Positions 43,634 through 53,383 of a stretch of DNA of 64,000 nt are shown one piece after another. The notes below the pieces were generated by a model, which was not told the origin of the DNA, did no database searches, and was given only the letters and a program-made list of their open reading frames with translations. This DNA comes from Pseudomonas schmalbachii. Lineage in GTDB: Bacteria; Pseudomonadota; Gammaproteobacteria; Pseudomonadales; Pseudomonadaceae. The translations under genes and the position numbers were made by a program. The stretch is taken from positions 1 through 64,000 of the forward strand of contig NZ_JAELYA010000011.1 in NCBI RefSeq assembly GCF_017589465.1, in the 5' to 3' direction. How positions within the stretch are numbered: the first letter of the stretch is position 1; every line of letters begins with the position of its first letter.

Positions 43634-44788
43634 GTGACTGTCCGATTCCCCCATTGGCGCCGGCTCTTGCTCTGCACCCTCCCGCTCGCTGCGGTACTGG
43701 CAGGATGCGATGGCGATAAAACCGAGACCACCGAACCCGCCAAGGTCGCCACCTACAGCAAGGCCGAATGGAGCGACCTGCCGGCCACCAGCGACGCCGA
43801 TGTGCTCGGCGGCTTCAACGCCTGGCGTTCCGCCTGCGCCCGGCTGGTCAGGGACCCGGTCTGGGCCGCGCCCTGCGGCAACGCCGCCGAGGTGCCGGAG
43901 GAGGCCGGCGCGGTACGCCACTTCCTCGAAACCAACCTGCAGGTGTACGGCCTGAACTCGGCCAGCAATGGCGCGAAGGGGCTGATCACCGGTTACTACG
44001 AGCCGGTCTACCCCGGCAGCCTGGAACCCACCGAGCGCACGCCGGTGCCGGTCTACGGCGTGCCCGAGGACCTGATCGTCGTCGCGCTGGACAGCGTCTA
44101 CCCCGAGCTCAAGGGCAAGCGCCTGCGCGGCCGCCTGGAAGGCAATGTGCTGAAGCCCTACGACGACGCCGACACCATCCGCCGCGAAGGCGTGAAGGCG
44201 CCGGTGCTGGCCTGGCTGCACGATCCGATGGACCTGCAGTTCCTGCAGATCCAGGGCTCCGGGCGCATCCAGCTGGAAGACGGCCGACAACTGCGCGTCG
44301 GCTATTCCGACCAGAACGGCCACCCGTACCGGCCGGTCGGCCGCTGGCTGGTGGAGCAGGGCCAGATGGCCAAGGAAGAGGTGAACATGGGGCGCATCCG
44401 CGACTGGGCCAGCGCCAACCCGCAGCGGGTGTCGGAACTGCTGGCGAGCAACCCCAGCTACGTGTTCTTCAGCCCGCGCCCGGACAGCAACGAAGGCCCG
44501 CGCGGTTCGCTCAACGTGCCGCTGACCGCCGGCTACAGCGTGGCCATCGACCGCAAGGTGATCCCCCTCGGCAGCATGCTCTGGCTGTCCACCACACGCC
44601 CGGACGGCAGCCCGGTGATCCGCCCGGTGGCCGCCCAGGACACCGGCGGCGCGATCACCGGCGAAGTACGCGCCGACCTGTTCTGCGGCACCGGCGCCGA
44701 GGCCGGCGAGCTGGCCGGCAACATGAAGCAGGAAGGGCAGATCTGGCTGCTGTGGCCGAAGGGAGCGGCGCTGCCCACCGTCCAGTAA
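43634..44788 (+). CDS. mltA: Membrane-bound lytic murein transglycosylase A
   Basis: 384 residues from a GTG at 43634, the start that gives an intact lipoprotein signal (LLLCTLPLAAVLAGC). MltA domain with ITGYYEPVYPGSLEPT, LQIQGSGRIQLEDG and the C-terminal 3D domain VAAQDTGGAITG, whose Asp is the catalytic residue in MltA. It cleaves peptidoglycan glycan strands with formation of 1,6-anhydroMurNAc, at the inner face of the outer membrane. It is divergent from polB. Confidence 0.93.
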   Translation: MTVRFPHWRRLLLCTLPLAAVLAGCDGDKTETTEPAKVATYSKAEWSDLPATSDADVLGGFNAWRSACARLVRDPVWAAPCGNAAEVPEEAGAVRHFLETNLQVYGLNSASNGAKGLITGYYEPVYPGSLEPTERTPVPVYGVPEDLIVVALDSVYPELKGKRLRGRLEGNVLKPYDDADTIRREGVKAPVLAWLHDPMDLQFLQIQGSGRIQLEDGRQLRVGYSDQNGHPYRPVGRWLVEQGQMAKEEVNMGRIRDWASANPQRVSELLASNPSYVFFSPRPDSNEGPRGSLNVPLTAGYSVAIDRKVIPLGSMLWLSTTRPDGSPVIRPVAAQDTGGAITGEVRADLFCGTGAEAGELAGNMKQEGQIWLLWPKGAALPTVQ

Positions 44789-44940
44789 CGGGCAACTTGA
44801 CCGCAGGTGCCGCCAGCGAAATCCGGCGGTCAAGTCATGGTAAGACGGGCCGGATAAGATCGGACCACGTCCGTTCCAACCGACAAAGGCCGACAGGCGG
44901 GCCTTTGCATCGACAACCATGCAATCAGGGAGGTGGCCCG

Positions 44941-45594
44941 ATGGCCCTCGCAATATTCGACCTGGACGACACCCTCATCGACGGCGACTGCGCCAGCCTG
45001 TGGAACGACCGCATGGTGGCGCTGGGCTGGGTGGACGGCGAGTCATTCATTCGCAAGGACCGCGAACTCATGGCGCTCTACGCCGAAGGCAAGCTGGCGA
45101 TGGAGGACTACATGGCCTTCAGTCTGTCGCCGCTGGTGGGGCGCAGCACCGAAGAGGTGGACTATGTCGTCGGACCCTTCGTCGAGGACATCATCGAACC
45201 GCTGATCCACTCCGACGCCACCCGCTGCCTGTCCCGCCACCGCGAGGCCGGCGACCGCCTGTTGATCATCTCCGCCTCGGCGCACTTCCTGGTCAGCAGC
45301 ATCGGCGGACGCCTCGGCGTGGAAGAAGTCCTGGCCATCGACCTGGACGAGCGGCAGGGCGCGTACAGCGGCCTTACCCGTGGCGTGCTGACCTACCGTG
45401 AAGGCAAGGTATTGCGCCTCAACGCCTGGCTGAAGGAGCAGGGCGAGAGCCTGGCCGGAGCGCACTTCTATTCCGACTCGCGCAACGACCTGCCGCTGCT
45501 GTCGATAGTGGAGAACCCCAGGGTGGTAAACCCCGACCCGGCCCTGCGCGCCCATGCCGAAGAGGCTGGCTGGCCGATCCTGAACTGGCGATGA
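44941..45594 (+). CDS. HAD-superfamily IB phosphatase (SerB-like)
   Basis: 217 residues with GGGAGG before the ATG. Motif I DLDDTL (Asp7 nucleophile, Asp9), motif II SAS in [12 protein letters not shown] and motif [14 protein letters not shown]. The helical cap lies between motifs I and II, as in class IB phosphoserine-phosphatase-like enzymes. It could act on phosphoserine or another small phosphoester. A hairpin (AAAGGC/GCCTTT) lies just upstream at 44885-44906. Confidence 0.85.
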   Translation: MALAIFDLDDTLIDGDCASLWNDRMVALGWVDGESFIRKDRELMALYAEGKLAMEDYMAFSLSPLVGRSTEEVDYVVGPFVEDIIEPLIHSDATRCLSRHREAGDRLLIISASAHFLVSSIGGRLGVEEVLAIDLDERQGAYSGLTRGVLTYREGKVLRLNAWLKEQGESLAGAHFYSDSRNDLPLLSIVENPRVVNPDPALRAHAEEAGWPILNWR

Positions 45595-45784
45595 GGCCAG
45601 CCTGTCGATTGGCGCTCGCCGACGGCAGGTTGCCCCTCATCTCGACGCCCGTGGAGCGGCGGCGGTAATATCCGGGGCCGTTTTCACCGACGCCGCTCCC
45701 CCTCTGGGCCGTGCCGGTCCGAGCCCTGCCGCCCTGTGCGGAGGAGGGCTCGCCTTCGTTCACTCCTTTCGACGAGACCGCCCC

Positions 45785-46993
45785 ATGAGTGCTTCTTCCC
45801 GCTTCGCCCCCATGCCTGACGCCAACGGCTACTTCGGCCCCTACGGCGGCCAACTGGTGCCCCCGGAGCTCAAGCAGGCGATGGACGATATCGAGGCCGC
45901 CTACGAGGAAATCCGCCAGCGTGCCGATTTCCAGGAGGAGCTGGCTTCGCTGTTCGCCGACTACGTCGGCCGTCCCAGCCCGATCTTCCATGCCAAGCGA
46001 CTGTCCGCCCAGCTAGGCGGCGCGCAGATCCACCTCAAGCGCGAAGACCTCAATCACACCGGCGCGCACAAGATCAACCACTGCCTGGGCGAGGCGCTGC
46101 TGGCCAAGTTCATGGGCAAGTCCAAGGTGATCGCCGAGACCGGCGCCGGCCAGCATGGCGTGGCGCTGGCCACCGCCTGTGCGCTGGTGGGCATTCCCTG
46201 CGAGATCCACATGGGTCAGGTGGACATCGAGAAGGAACACCCGAACGTCATCAAGATGCGCATTCTCGGCTGCAAGCTGGTATCGGTCACCCGCGGCGCC
46301 GCGACCCTCAAGGAAGCGGTGGACAGCGCCTTCGAGGAATACCTGAAGGACCCGCAGAACTTCATCTACGCCATCGGCTCGGTGGTCGGCCCGCATCCGT
46401 TCCCGAAGATGGTCCGCGACTTCCAGTCGATCATCGGCAACGAAGCCCGCGAGCAGTTCCTCGCCCGCCATGGCCGCCTGCCGGATCACGTCACCGCCTG
46501 CGTCGGCGGCGGTTCCAACGCCATCGGCATGTTCACCGCGTTCCTCGATGACGAAGGCGTCAACCTGGTCGGCGTCGAACCGGCTGGCGAGGGCCTGGAG
46601 ATTCCCGGCCGCCATTCCGCCACCCTGACCAAGGGCAAGCCCGGCGAAATCCACGGCATGGCCTGCTACGTGCTGGAAGACGAACAGGGCAACCCCTCGG
46701 CGGTGCATTCCATCGCCTCCGGTCTCGACTACCCGGGCACCGGTCCGCAGCACTGCTACCTGAAGGACATCGGCCGCGTCGAATACGCCACCGTCACCGA
46801 CCAGGAATGCCTCGACGCCTACATGACCCTGTCGCGCGTGGAAGGCATCATCCCCGCCCTGGAGAGCGCCCACGCCGTGGCCTGGGCCATCCGCACCGCG
46901 CCGACCCTGAGCCCGGACCAGCACATCCTGGTCAACCTCTCCGGCCGTGGCGACAAGGATGCGGATTACGTCGCCAACCTGCTCGGCCTCTAA
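45785..46993 (+). CDS. Orphan tryptophan synthase beta-like PLP enzyme
   Basis: 402 residues, fold-type II PLP enzyme closely similar to TrpB. The Schiff-base Lys96 is in [17 protein letters not shown], the catalytic Glu118 in AETGAGQHG, and the phosphate-binding loop is GGGSNAIG. No trpA, trpR or trpI lies nearby, and segments such as [20 protein letters not shown] and the N-terminal [14 protein letters not shown] differ from the usual pseudomonad TrpB. It is probably a second, stand-alone TrpB-type enzyme condensing indole (or a related nucleophile) with serine. Whether it can pair with TrpA is unknown. Confidence 0.82.
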   Translation: MSASSRFAPMPDANGYFGPYGGQLVPPELKQAMDDIEAAYEEIRQRADFQEELASLFADYVGRPSPIFHAKRLSAQLGGAQIHLKREDLNHTGAHKINHCLGEALLAKFMGKSKVIAETGAGQHGVALATACALVGIPCEIHMGQVDIEKEHPNVIKMRILGCKLVSVTRGAATLKEAVDSAFEEYLKDPQNFIYAIGSVVGPHPFPKMVRDFQSIIGNEAREQFLARHGRLPDHVTACVGGGSNAIGMFTAFLDDEGVNLVGVEPAGEGLEIPGRHSATLTKGKPGEIHGMACYVLEDEQGNPSAVHSIASGLDYPGTGPQHCYLKDIGRVEYATVTDQECLDAYMTLSRVEGIIPALESAHAVAWAIRTAPTLSPDQHILVNLSGRGDKDADYVANLLGL

Positions 46994-47055
46994 CTAAGTA
47001 CTACCCGCGCTGCTCTCCCATCGGGACGGCGGCGCGCCTCCATCATTGCCCGGCA

Positions 47056-47084
47056 TGACCACTATCGATCCCGATAAATGGTCA
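47056..47084. promoter_or_regulatory. Nested inverted repeat upstream of LLM monooxygenase
   Basis: TGACCA (47056-47061) and TGGTCA (47079-47084) enclose a second inverted pair, TATCG / CGATA. It lies 75 bp before the monooxygenase start and is a plausible operator. Confidence 0.4.
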
Positions 47085-47158
47085 GTTGCGGCACCGCTCG
47101 CTAGAGTCGCGCTCAAAGTCATGTCCGCCCTCCGGCGCGACCTTGAGTGGAGTGTTCG

Positions 47159-48157
47159 ATGAAGTCCCTTTCCGAAACCGCCTTTTCCATGCTCGACCTG
47201 GTGCCGATCCGCGATATCGGCAGCGCCGCCGAAGCCCTGAGCAATGCCGTGGAGACCGCACGGCATGTCGAGCGCCTCGGCTTCACCCGCTACTGGCTGG
47301 CCGAGCACCACAACATGGAAGGTATCGCCAGCTCGGCGACCGCACTGCTGATCGGCCATATCGCCGGCAAGACCGAGCGCATCCGCGTCGGCTCCGGCGG
47401 CATCATGCTGCCCAACCATCCGCCGCTGGTGATTGCCGAAAACTTCGGCACGCTGGAAACCCTCTACCCGGGCCGCATCGACCTCGGCCTCGGCCGCGCC
47501 CCCGGCGCCGACCAGGCGACCATGCACGCCCTGCGCCGCGACCGTCTGATGGGCGCAGGCGAGGATTTCCCGGAACAGGTCGCCGAACTGGAAATGCTCC
47601 TCGGCCCGCGCCGCCCGCAACAGTCGATAGTGGCGGTGCCAGGGGAGGGCACCAACGTGCCGATCTGGCTGCTTGGCTCCAGCCTGTTCAGCGCCCGGCT
47701 GGCAGCGGAAAAGGGCCTGCCCTATGCCTTCGCTTCGCACTTCGCCCCGCGCTACCTGCACGACGCCCTGCGCATCTACCGGCAGAACTTCCGCCCCTCG
47801 GCGGTACTCGACAAGCCCTACGCCATGATCGGCGTCCCCCTGATCGCCGCCCCCAGCGACGAAGAAGCCGACTACCTCGCCACCACCGCCTTCCAGCGCA
47901 CCCTGGCGCTGATCCGTGGCCAGGACCTGAAGTTGCGCCCACCGGTGGAAAGCATGGTCGGCCGCTGGCTACCCCACGAGCAGGAAGCCGTCGGCAACTT
48001 CTTCGGCCTCGCGGTAATCGGCGGCCCGGAAAAAGTCCGCGCCCGCCTGGAAATCCTGCTGGAGCAGACCGGGGTGGACGAGCTGATCTTCACCAGCGAT
48101 ATCTACGACCAGGAGCTGAGGTTGCGGTCGCTGGAGATCGTCGCAGGGCTTCGCTGA
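47159..48157 (+). CDS. Luciferase-like (LLM class) flavin-dependent oxidoreductase
   Basis: 332 residues from the ATG at 47159, with GGAG eight bases upstream; an in-frame GTG at 47147 is an alternative. A TIM-barrel flavin monooxygenase of the bacterial luciferase superfamily: [38 protein letters not shown] and [12 protein letters not shown] are typical of the MsnO8/alkanal-monooxygenase-like subgroup. FMNH2 would be supplied by a separate reductase. The substrate is not evident; no pathway genes adjoin it. Confidence 0.87.
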   Translation: MKSLSETAFSMLDLVPIRDIGSAAEALSNAVETARHVERLGFTRYWLAEHHNMEGIASSATALLIGHIAGKTERIRVGSGGIMLPNHPPLVIAENFGTLETLYPGRIDLGLGRAPGADQATMHALRRDRLMGAGEDFPEQVAELEMLLGPRRPQQSIVAVPGEGTNVPIWLLGSSLFSARLAAEKGLPYAFASHFAPRYLHDALRIYRQNFRPSAVLDKPYAMIGVPLIAAPSDEEADYLATTAFQRTLALIRGQDLKLRPPVESMVGRWLPHEQEAVGNFFGLAVIGGPEKVRARLEILLEQTGVDELIFTSDIYDQELRLRSLEIVAGLR

Positions 48158-48178
48158 GACGCCGGCGCGTTGGGCGTT

Positions 48179-48265
48179 GTAGGTTGGGCTGAGCCCGCGA
48201 AGCCCAACATCCTGGTGCCAGCTCGCATGATTGTTGGGCTTCACTGCGTTCAGCGCCAACCTACG
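48179..48265. repeat. Family A palindromic repeat
   Basis: GTAGGTTGGGCTGAGCCCGC ... TTCAGCGCCAACCTACG downstream of the LLM gene. Confidence 0.9.
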
Positions 48266-48273
48266 CGGTTTTT

Positions 48274-48353
48274 CGTAGGATGGGTTGAGCGAAGCGATAC
48301 CCATGCTGGGTGCCGGAGATCGATGGGTATCGCTCTGCTCAACCCATCCTACG
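48274..48353. repeat. Family E palindromic repeat, complete
   Basis: CGTAGGATGGGTTGAGCGAA ... TGCTCAACCCATCCTACGG, two inverted arms of about 30 bp around a short variable spacer. Confidence 0.85.
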
Positions 48354-48375
48354 GGGCCCCAGGCGGGAGAGGCTC

Positions 48376-48405
48376 CGTTGGCGCTGAACGCAGTGAAGCC
48401 CAACG
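48376..48405. repeat. Family A repeat, single arm
   Basis: CGTTGGCGCTGAACGCAGTG AAGCCCAACG, 13 bp beyond the hipA stop codon. It is a left arm without GTAGG. Confidence 0.8.
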
Positions 48406-48417
48406 ATCCCGAGCATG

Positions 48418-49725
48418 TCACTGACCGGCAAGCTGCCCGGTCATCTCGCTAATCACGATACTGACGATAGCCCGCAACAACCTCATCTCCCCGGCAAGCG
48501 CCGGGCGAATGTCGGGGTGGGCCTCTGCCAGTACAGCATTTTCCTGTTCGGCTTCCAGCAGCAGCGCCTGTGCCTGATCGCGAACCGCCGCAGCCAGCTT
48601 CGCAATGGTGGTCCTGGCCGTTGCCGGCTTGATCCCCATGCTTTCGCCGGCCGCCGTCAACTCCTGCATTCCGATCTGCTGCAGGCGCTGAACGCCAAGG
48701 ATCGGCCAGGCCATGCTTGCCAGGGCAGGCCATCTGTCCTGGCCGAACGCGCGGGTGCCGTAGACCGCAGTGCAGAGCAGGTCGTAGAAGGGTGCGAGCA
48801 TCACGCTGCGACCCTTCATCAGGAAGCTGAGGTTCTTCAGGTGGGCGTCTTCGTTGCCGACCAGTACGTTGAATACCAGCCACTGGAACAGCGACAACCG
48901 CGCCTTTGCCGAGGGGAGGCAATGGGTGGCGATTTCGGCCAGCCGTTCGATGCTCCCCTCGACGTACTTGTAGGTCCGGTCCAGCCCCAGCAACTGGCAG
49001 GCGTCGATGCAATGCAGGCGTTCCCAGCCGTCCGCGCCGTGGCGGCGATCGAAGCGCTCGATCAGGTACACCGGCTGCGGAACGTAGCGCCGGGACACCG
49101 TCGGCACCGAGAGTCCGACCCGCTTGGCCAGGGTCATGACGAACCACTCGTTGATCACCGAGTGCGCCCATGCCTCGTCCGGGTGGTCGGGTTTTAGGAT
49201 GTGGGTCGAGGGGGCGCTGCCGACGGGTTCCAGCAGTCTTCCGCCTTCATGGACTATCGCCACCTTGTGCTGGGCGCCGGCCAGCGACATGCGTTTCGCC
49301 GAACGCTCCGCAAGGGGTATCCGGGGCATTTCGCGGATGCGTTGGGACAGCACCTCGTCGGGCAGCGGCTGCAGGGTGCCAGCCGTAGGCGTCTGCCCTG
49401 GCGGAAGGAGGGTGAGCGAACCGGCGGACTCCGCCCCCAGGTGCTCCAGCAGCCCGAAAGCATCCGCCTCGGACACGTGGGCCGCCCTGGCGATGAGCAT
49501 CCGCTGTCCTTCTTCAGGCAGCAGGTTGTCGAAATACCATTGCACAGGACGTTCGCTGGCGCCGTCGACATGTACTTGCGCCTGTAGGGGCAGTCCGGGG
49601 CAAAGAGGATAGGCATCTGGGTTGGTCAGCCATTCCTGGCCGTAGCCGAAGGTCCAGAGGCCGTTCTGTTCGCCGAGCACACCGACCTGGGTATGGTTGA
49701 TCCAGACGTTCAGTTCCCGCGCCAT
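48418..49725 (-). CDS. hipA: HipA-type serine/threonine kinase toxin
   Basis: 435 residues beginning directly after the hipB stop codon. The HipA N-terminal domain (VQWYFDNLLPEEGQR) is followed by a kinase core: SLAGAQHK (147-154), ILKPD (176-180), catalytic NEDAHLKN (291-298) and the DFG-equivalent Asp in APFYD (about 315). All key residues are present, so the toxin should be active. E. coli HipA phosphorylates GltX and promotes persistence; the target here is not known. HipB (next gene) is the cognate antitoxin and repressor. Confidence 0.92.
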   Translation of the reverse strand: MARELNVWINHTQVGVLGEQNGLWTFGYGQEWLTNPDAYPLCPGLPLQAQVHVDGASERPVQWYFDNLLPEEGQRMLIARAAHVSEADAFGLLEHLGAESAGSLTLLPPGQTPTAGTLQPLPDEVLSQRIREMPRIPLAERSAKRMSLAGAQHKVAIVHEGGRLLEPVGSAPSTHILKPDHPDEAWAHSVINEWFVMTLAKRVGLSVPTVSRRYVPQPVYLIERFDRRHGADGWERLHCIDACQLLGLDRTYKYVEGSIERLAEIATHCLPSAKARLSLFQWLVFNVLVGNEDAHLKNLSFLMKGRSVMLAPFYDLLCTAVYGTRAFGQDRWPALASMAWPILGVQRLQQIGMQELTAAGESMGIKPATARTTIAKLAAAVRDQAQALLLEAEQENAVLAEAHPDIRPALAGEMRLLRAIVSIVISEMTGQLAGQ

Positions 49726-50022
49726 TTACTCGGCCTCGCGCGAAGACGATGTCTTGCCGCGGGCTGCCTTGCCTTGCAGGCTCGCCTCGACCCGCGCCGA
49801 GAACTCGTCGGGCACCTCGACGGACAGGCTGAGTCCCAGTTCCTTCATCACCTGGAAGAGCTTGCCCCACTGGACGGTCTCGCCGCCGCGCTCGACCTTG
49901 CCGAGAAAGTTTTCGCTCACGCCGATGCTGCCGGCCGCATCGTCCTGGCGCATGTCCATGGCCTTGCGACTGGCGCGGATGACCTTGCCGAGTTGGTCCG
50001 GGGAGTCGATGACGAACTTCAT
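49726..50022 (-). CDS. hipB: HipB-type XRE antitoxin/repressor
   Basis: 98 residues from the ATG at 50022, which has GAGGATT upstream. A Cro/C1-type helix-turn-helix (about 8-65) contains DDAAGSIGVSENFLGKVERGGETVQWGKLFQVM. The Lys/Arg/Ser-rich C-terminal tail probably binds HipA. It is first in the hipBA operon, and its promoter carries four AATCCT-N10-AGGATT operators (50029-50201). Confidence 0.9.
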   Translation of the reverse strand: MKFVIDSPDQLGKVIRASRKAMDMRQDDAAGSIGVSENFLGKVERGGETVQWGKLFQVMKELGLSLSVEVPDEFSARVEASLQGKAARGKTSSSREAE

Positions 50023-50028
50023 GATCAG

Positions 50029-50201
50029 AATCCTCAAGATCGTAAGGAATGTTCCAGAGCGGGGGGCGTGGAATACAAAATCCTTTCGGTTGTGAGGATT
50101 ATTGGTGGGGTAGCAGGGGTAACTACAAGAATCCTCGCGGTCTTAAGGATTTTAGCGATTGAGGCTCCATTCGCAAGAAAATACGCAAGATCGTGAGGAT
50201 T
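50029..50201. promoter_or_regulatory. Four evenly spaced HipB operators
   Basis: O1 50029-50050 (AATCCT-N10-AGGAAT), O2 50079-50100 and O3 50130-50151 (both perfect AATCCT-N10-AGGATT), O4 50180-50201 (right half AGGATT with degenerate left half). Start-to-start distances are 50, 51 and 50 bp. The half-site resembles the TATCC/GGATA of E. coli HipB operators, which also number four. Confidence 0.82.
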
Positions 50202-50211
50202 CGTTGCTTCG

Positions 50212-50294
50212 CGTAGGTTGGGCTGAGCTTGCGAAGCCCAACGGTGCAGTGGTTCGGCAGATGTTGGGCTTCGCTGCGCTCAGCGCCAACCTAC
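50212..50294. repeat. Family A palindromic repeat supplying a stop codon
   Basis: CGTAGGTTGGGCTGAGCTTG ... CAGCGCCAACCTACA. The right end supplies TAG (50291-50293) to the unknown gene on the minus strand. The left end abuts HipB operator O4. Confidence 0.9.
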
Positions 50295-51232
50295 ACAACC
50301 TCGGTATAGCGCCCCAGCGTCTGCGACTCCCGTTCGAACCAGTCGCGGGCGGCCGGTGTGAATCCGGTGGCCTGTTCGAAGACGAAGTGTTCTTCCAGCG
50401 TGTCGATGGCGAACAAACGCTCACAGGGGGCGCCGTCGATCGACAGCCGCTGCCGTACGCGTTCGCCATCGGGCAGCAATTCGAATCCATCCAGCGGCAG
50501 CAGTTGTTGCTGCAGCCGTTCGGGGCGGGTCGAGAGGGTGATGCGGTAGCCGTCTTCCAGCGACCCATGGGCCACGGAGGTTTCGAAGTTGAACAGCTGC
50601 GCCAGGCGTTCGGCATCGCCCACGGCCTGGATGGCCAGATCGCGCAAGGCAATATCGGCGATCACCGGTTCGGCGCGGCCAAGCACCAGTGCCGCGTGCT
50701 CACCACAGACGATCAGCCCGCCGCCGCGATGGCGGATGGAGCCGTCGGCGAGATTGCGTTCCTCAATCAGCCGCAGGCCGACCAGCGGGCCGGGCGCGGA
50801 TGGCTGCAGGCGCCAGTCCTCGACGTAGGCGCCGCTGGGAGCGAATTCGATCATGCAGTTGCCGATGCGCTGCAGCAGGGCCGGTTTCGGCCAGCGGTTG
50901 TGCAGTTGCAGGGAGGTGTCGCTATGCCAGCTCAATGCCTGCCCGTCCCAGGTGCTGAGGGCTTCCCAGCCTTCGTAGTTGGCCAGGATGCGCAGTTCCT
51001 CTTTCGAGTACTCGACCAGCGCCTTGGCGGGCACCTGCTGGTCGGCTAGGGGCAGACGCAGGTCGATGGTGAAGTTGCGACTCTGCAGCCAGCAGACGTG
51101 GGTGCGCACGTCGGTTTCGCCGTTGGCGAAGCTGATGGAGCGGCGCTTGAAGAAACCGAGCATCCAGTCCGGCACGCTACTGGTCGGCCTCCGGGCGTAT
51201 CTGGCGATGAGTTCGGCGAGGGTCATGCTCAT
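50291..51232 (-). CDS. Unknown protein coupled to an Fe(II)/2-oxoglutarate oxygenase
   Basis: 313 residues from the ATG at 51232, which overlaps the oxygenase stop codon (ATGA). I do not recognise the family. It is soluble, without signal peptide or membrane helix. Notable segments: FKRRSISFANGETDVRTHV, WLQSRNFTIDLRLP, a Trp/Arg-rich middle (SWHSDTSLQLHNRWP) and repeated beta-like strands, suggesting a lipocalin-like or beta-barrel fold (guess). Tight coupling with the oxygenase suggests a shared pathway or complex. Its TAG stop lies in a family A repeat. Confidence 0.7.
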   Translation of the reverse strand: MSMTLAELIARYARRPTSSVPDWMLGFFKRRSISFANGETDVRTHVCWLQSRNFTIDLRLPLADQQVPAKALVEYSKEELRILANYEGWEALSTWDGQALSWHSDTSLQLHNRWPKPALLQRIGNCMIEFAPSGAYVEDWRLQPSAPGPLVGLRLIEERNLADGSIRHRGGGLIVCGEHAALVLGRAEPVIADIALRDLAIQAVGDAERLAQLFNFETSVAHGSLEDGYRITLSTRPERLQQQLLPLDGFELLPDGERVRQRLSIDGAPCERLFAIDTLEEHFVFEQATGFTPAARDWFERESQTLGRYTEVV

Positions 51233-52281
51233 GCTTCCTCCAGCGCCGACTGGCGGCCATAGGACGACAGGCCTTTCGCACCGCTCGGCAATGACAGCTC
51301 GCCGGCGTCCAGGCGGTGTTTCAGATAGCCGAAGGTCTGGATGGTCTGGGCATACAGGTGTTCGCCGCAGACCACGGGCTCGTAGGGGCGGCGTCCGTGC
51401 TTCTCGACCAGACTGGCGACCGGCTCGATCATGGTGTCGTAGTCGCAGGCGCAGAAGAGGGGGAACGAATAGCGCTCCTCGGCCACCTTGCGCACGCGGT
51501 GCGAGGTCGCCACGTAGGCGCCGTTGCTGAGCACTTCGAGCATGTCGCCGATATTGATCACGAAGGTGCCGTCGATGAGCGGGACATCGATCCATTCGCC
51601 GGCGCCGTTGAGCACTTCCAGGCCCGGCGCGGTCGGCAGCAGGATGGTGAAGCACTCGTAGTCGGTGTGAGCGCCGATGCCGGGGCGGTCGGCCGGGGCA
51701 GAAGGATTGAACGGGTAGTGGATCAGGCGCAGCTGGCTGGGCGGCGTGCTGACATGGCGGGTGAAGGCGTCTTCCGGCAGGCCCAGCGCCAGGGCGAAAC
51801 CGCGGAACAGCCGGTTGCTCAGCTCCAGTACGGCGGCGTAGTAAGTCTGCACATCCTCCCTGAAGCCGGGCAGGGCGGGCCACTGGTTGGGGCCGAGCAT
51901 GGGCCGCCGGCCGGTTTCGGCGAGGTAGTCGAAGCCGATGTCGTAGGCCTCCTTGTGATCCACCGTGCCGCCGGCGAACTGCTCTTCGCCTTCGGGCACG
52001 TAGCCGCTGTGGTTGACCGACTGGCCGATGTAGTCGCGCATCTTCCGTTCGGGCGGCTGGGCGAAGTACTCGCGGGCCCGGGCCTTCAGCGCCTCGATCA
52101 GGCGGGGCGGAATGCCGTGTCCGCCGAGATAGAGAAAGCCGGCCTCGCGGGCGGCGCGGTCCAGTTCGTCGATGGTGCTCTGGCGGGCGAGCGGGTCTGC
52201 GGAATCGAGTCCGGAAATGTCCACCAGCGGCAATGATTTGAAGGCCCTGTGCGGGCTGTGGGCGCGCGGCGCTGACGCCAT
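51229..52281 (-). CDS. Fe(II)/2-oxoglutarate-dependent oxygenase, isopenicillin N synthase-like
   Basis: 350 residues with AGGAGGTTGCC directly before the ATG. N-terminal DIOX_N segment (LPLVDISGLDS ... AGFLYLGGHGIPPRLIEAL) and a catalytic jelly roll with the iron triad HTD in GAHTDYECFTIL and His in ATSHRV; Arg of AEERYSFPLF is the 2-oxoglutarate ligand. Such bacterial members hydroxylate or desaturate small molecules or make ethylene. The substrate is unknown. It heads a two-gene unit with the unknown gene at 50291-51232. Confidence 0.88.
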   Translation of the reverse strand: MASAPRAHSPHRAFKSLPLVDISGLDSADPLARQSTIDELDRAAREAGFLYLGGHGIPPRLIEALKARAREYFAQPPERKMRDYIGQSVNHSGYVPEGEEQFAGGTVDHKEAYDIGFDYLAETGRRPMLGPNQWPALPGFREDVQTYYAAVLELSNRLFRGFALALGLPEDAFTRHVSTPPSQLRLIHYPFNPSAPADRPGIGAHTDYECFTILLPTAPGLEVLNGAGEWIDVPLIDGTFVINIGDMLEVLSNGAYVATSHRVRKVAEERYSFPLFCACDYDTMIEPVASLVEKHGRRPYEPVVCGEHLYAQTIQTFGYLKHRLDAGELSLPSGAKGLSSYGRQSALEEA

Positions 52282-52555
52282 GGCAACCTCCTGATTTGGG
52301 GAATCGAAGTGTCACCTGGTCGTCCAGATCGAGCGATAGCCACGGGGCTACCCGGGTCGTCCCGGGAACGATCCGCCCTGTCGGGCAGTCCGGGGAGATC
52401 AAGCGAGTTGTGTGCCAATTACCCTGGAGACGTTGTGCGCCGTGGAATCCGGGCCTTCCGGGGCGGCCGGCGCATGACGGCGATGGCGCCGGATGCACCG
52501 GGCAGGTGCGGCGCGGCGAAAGTGGTGCGGAGTATCGGAATTGCAGGCGGGCCGT

Positions 52556-53383
52556 TCAGGCAAGCCGCAATGCCACCGCCCCTACGGCGATGACGCCTGC
52601 GCCGATGATCCGCAGCGGCGTCAGCGACTCCTTGAGGAATAGGCCGGCGATCAGCGTGCCGAACAGGATCGACGTCTCGCGCAGTGCGGCGATCACCGCG
52701 ACCGGTGCCAGCGTCATGGCCCACAGCGCCATGCCGTAGGAGGCGGTGGTGCCGAAACCGCCGACCAGGCCGAGTCGCCAGTTGGCGCCGATATAGCCGA
52801 TGAAGTCCCGCCGCCGGGCGAACAGGGCCCAGGCGCCGAGAACAAGGCCGGTCAGCAGGAAGATCCACAGCGTATAGGCGATTGGCGCGTCCGAGCGGCG
52901 CACGCCGATGCCGTCGACCAGCGTATAGCCGGCGATCACCACGGCATTCAGCAGGGCCAGCGCCAGTCCGGTGCGGTTGCTGCGCTGGCGCCAGGCGCCC
53001 ATGCAGAGGATGCCCGCGCAGATCACCACGATGCCGAGCACGGCGGTGGAGGAGAGGTGGTCGTCGAGCAGGAGGAGGCTCAGCAGCGCCACCAGCAGCG
53101 GCGCGGTGCCGCGCATGACCGGGTAGGTCTGGCTCATGTCGGCGATATGGTAGATCCGCGCCACCAGCGCGAAGTACACCACCTGCAGGACCACCGAGGC
53201 GGCGAGGAACGGCCAGCTAGGCATGGCCGGCTGCGGGAGGAAGGGCAGGATCGGCGTGGCCAGGACAGCCGCGGTGGTGGTGATAAGGACGGTACTCAGC
53301 AGCTTGTCGCTGCCACCCTTGACGATGGCGTTCCAGGTGGCGTGCAGCAATGCCGCGAACAGTACGACTGCGTAGACCGACAC
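52556..53383 (-). CDS. EamA/DMT-family transporter
   Basis: 275 residues from a GTG at 53383, which has a strong AAGGAGGA ribosome binding site. About ten transmembrane helices in two EamA repeats (first starting [19 protein letters not shown], second in [19 protein letters not shown]). Inner-membrane metabolite exporter of unknown substrate. The 274-bp gap to the oxygenase contains no gene. Confidence 0.85.
   Translation of the reverse strand: MSVYAVVLFAALLHATWNAIVKGGSDKLLSTVLITTTAAVLATPILPFLPQPAMPSWPFLAASVVLQVVYFALVARIYHIADMSQTYPVMRGTAPLLVALLSLLLLDDHLSSTAVLGIVVICAGILCMGAWRQRSNRTGLALALLNAVVIAGYTLVDGIGVRRSDAPIAYTLWIFLLTGLVLGAWALFARRRDFIGYIGANWRLGLVGGFGTTASYGMALWAMTLAPVAVIAALRETSILFGTLIAGLFLKESLTPLRIIGAGVIAVGAVALRLA

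Noticed and set aside
45595..45784. trp leader/attenuator or TrpI site upstream of the TrpB-like gene
   Set aside because: No Trp-rich short frame, no terminator/antiterminator pair and no adjacent trpI or trpA.
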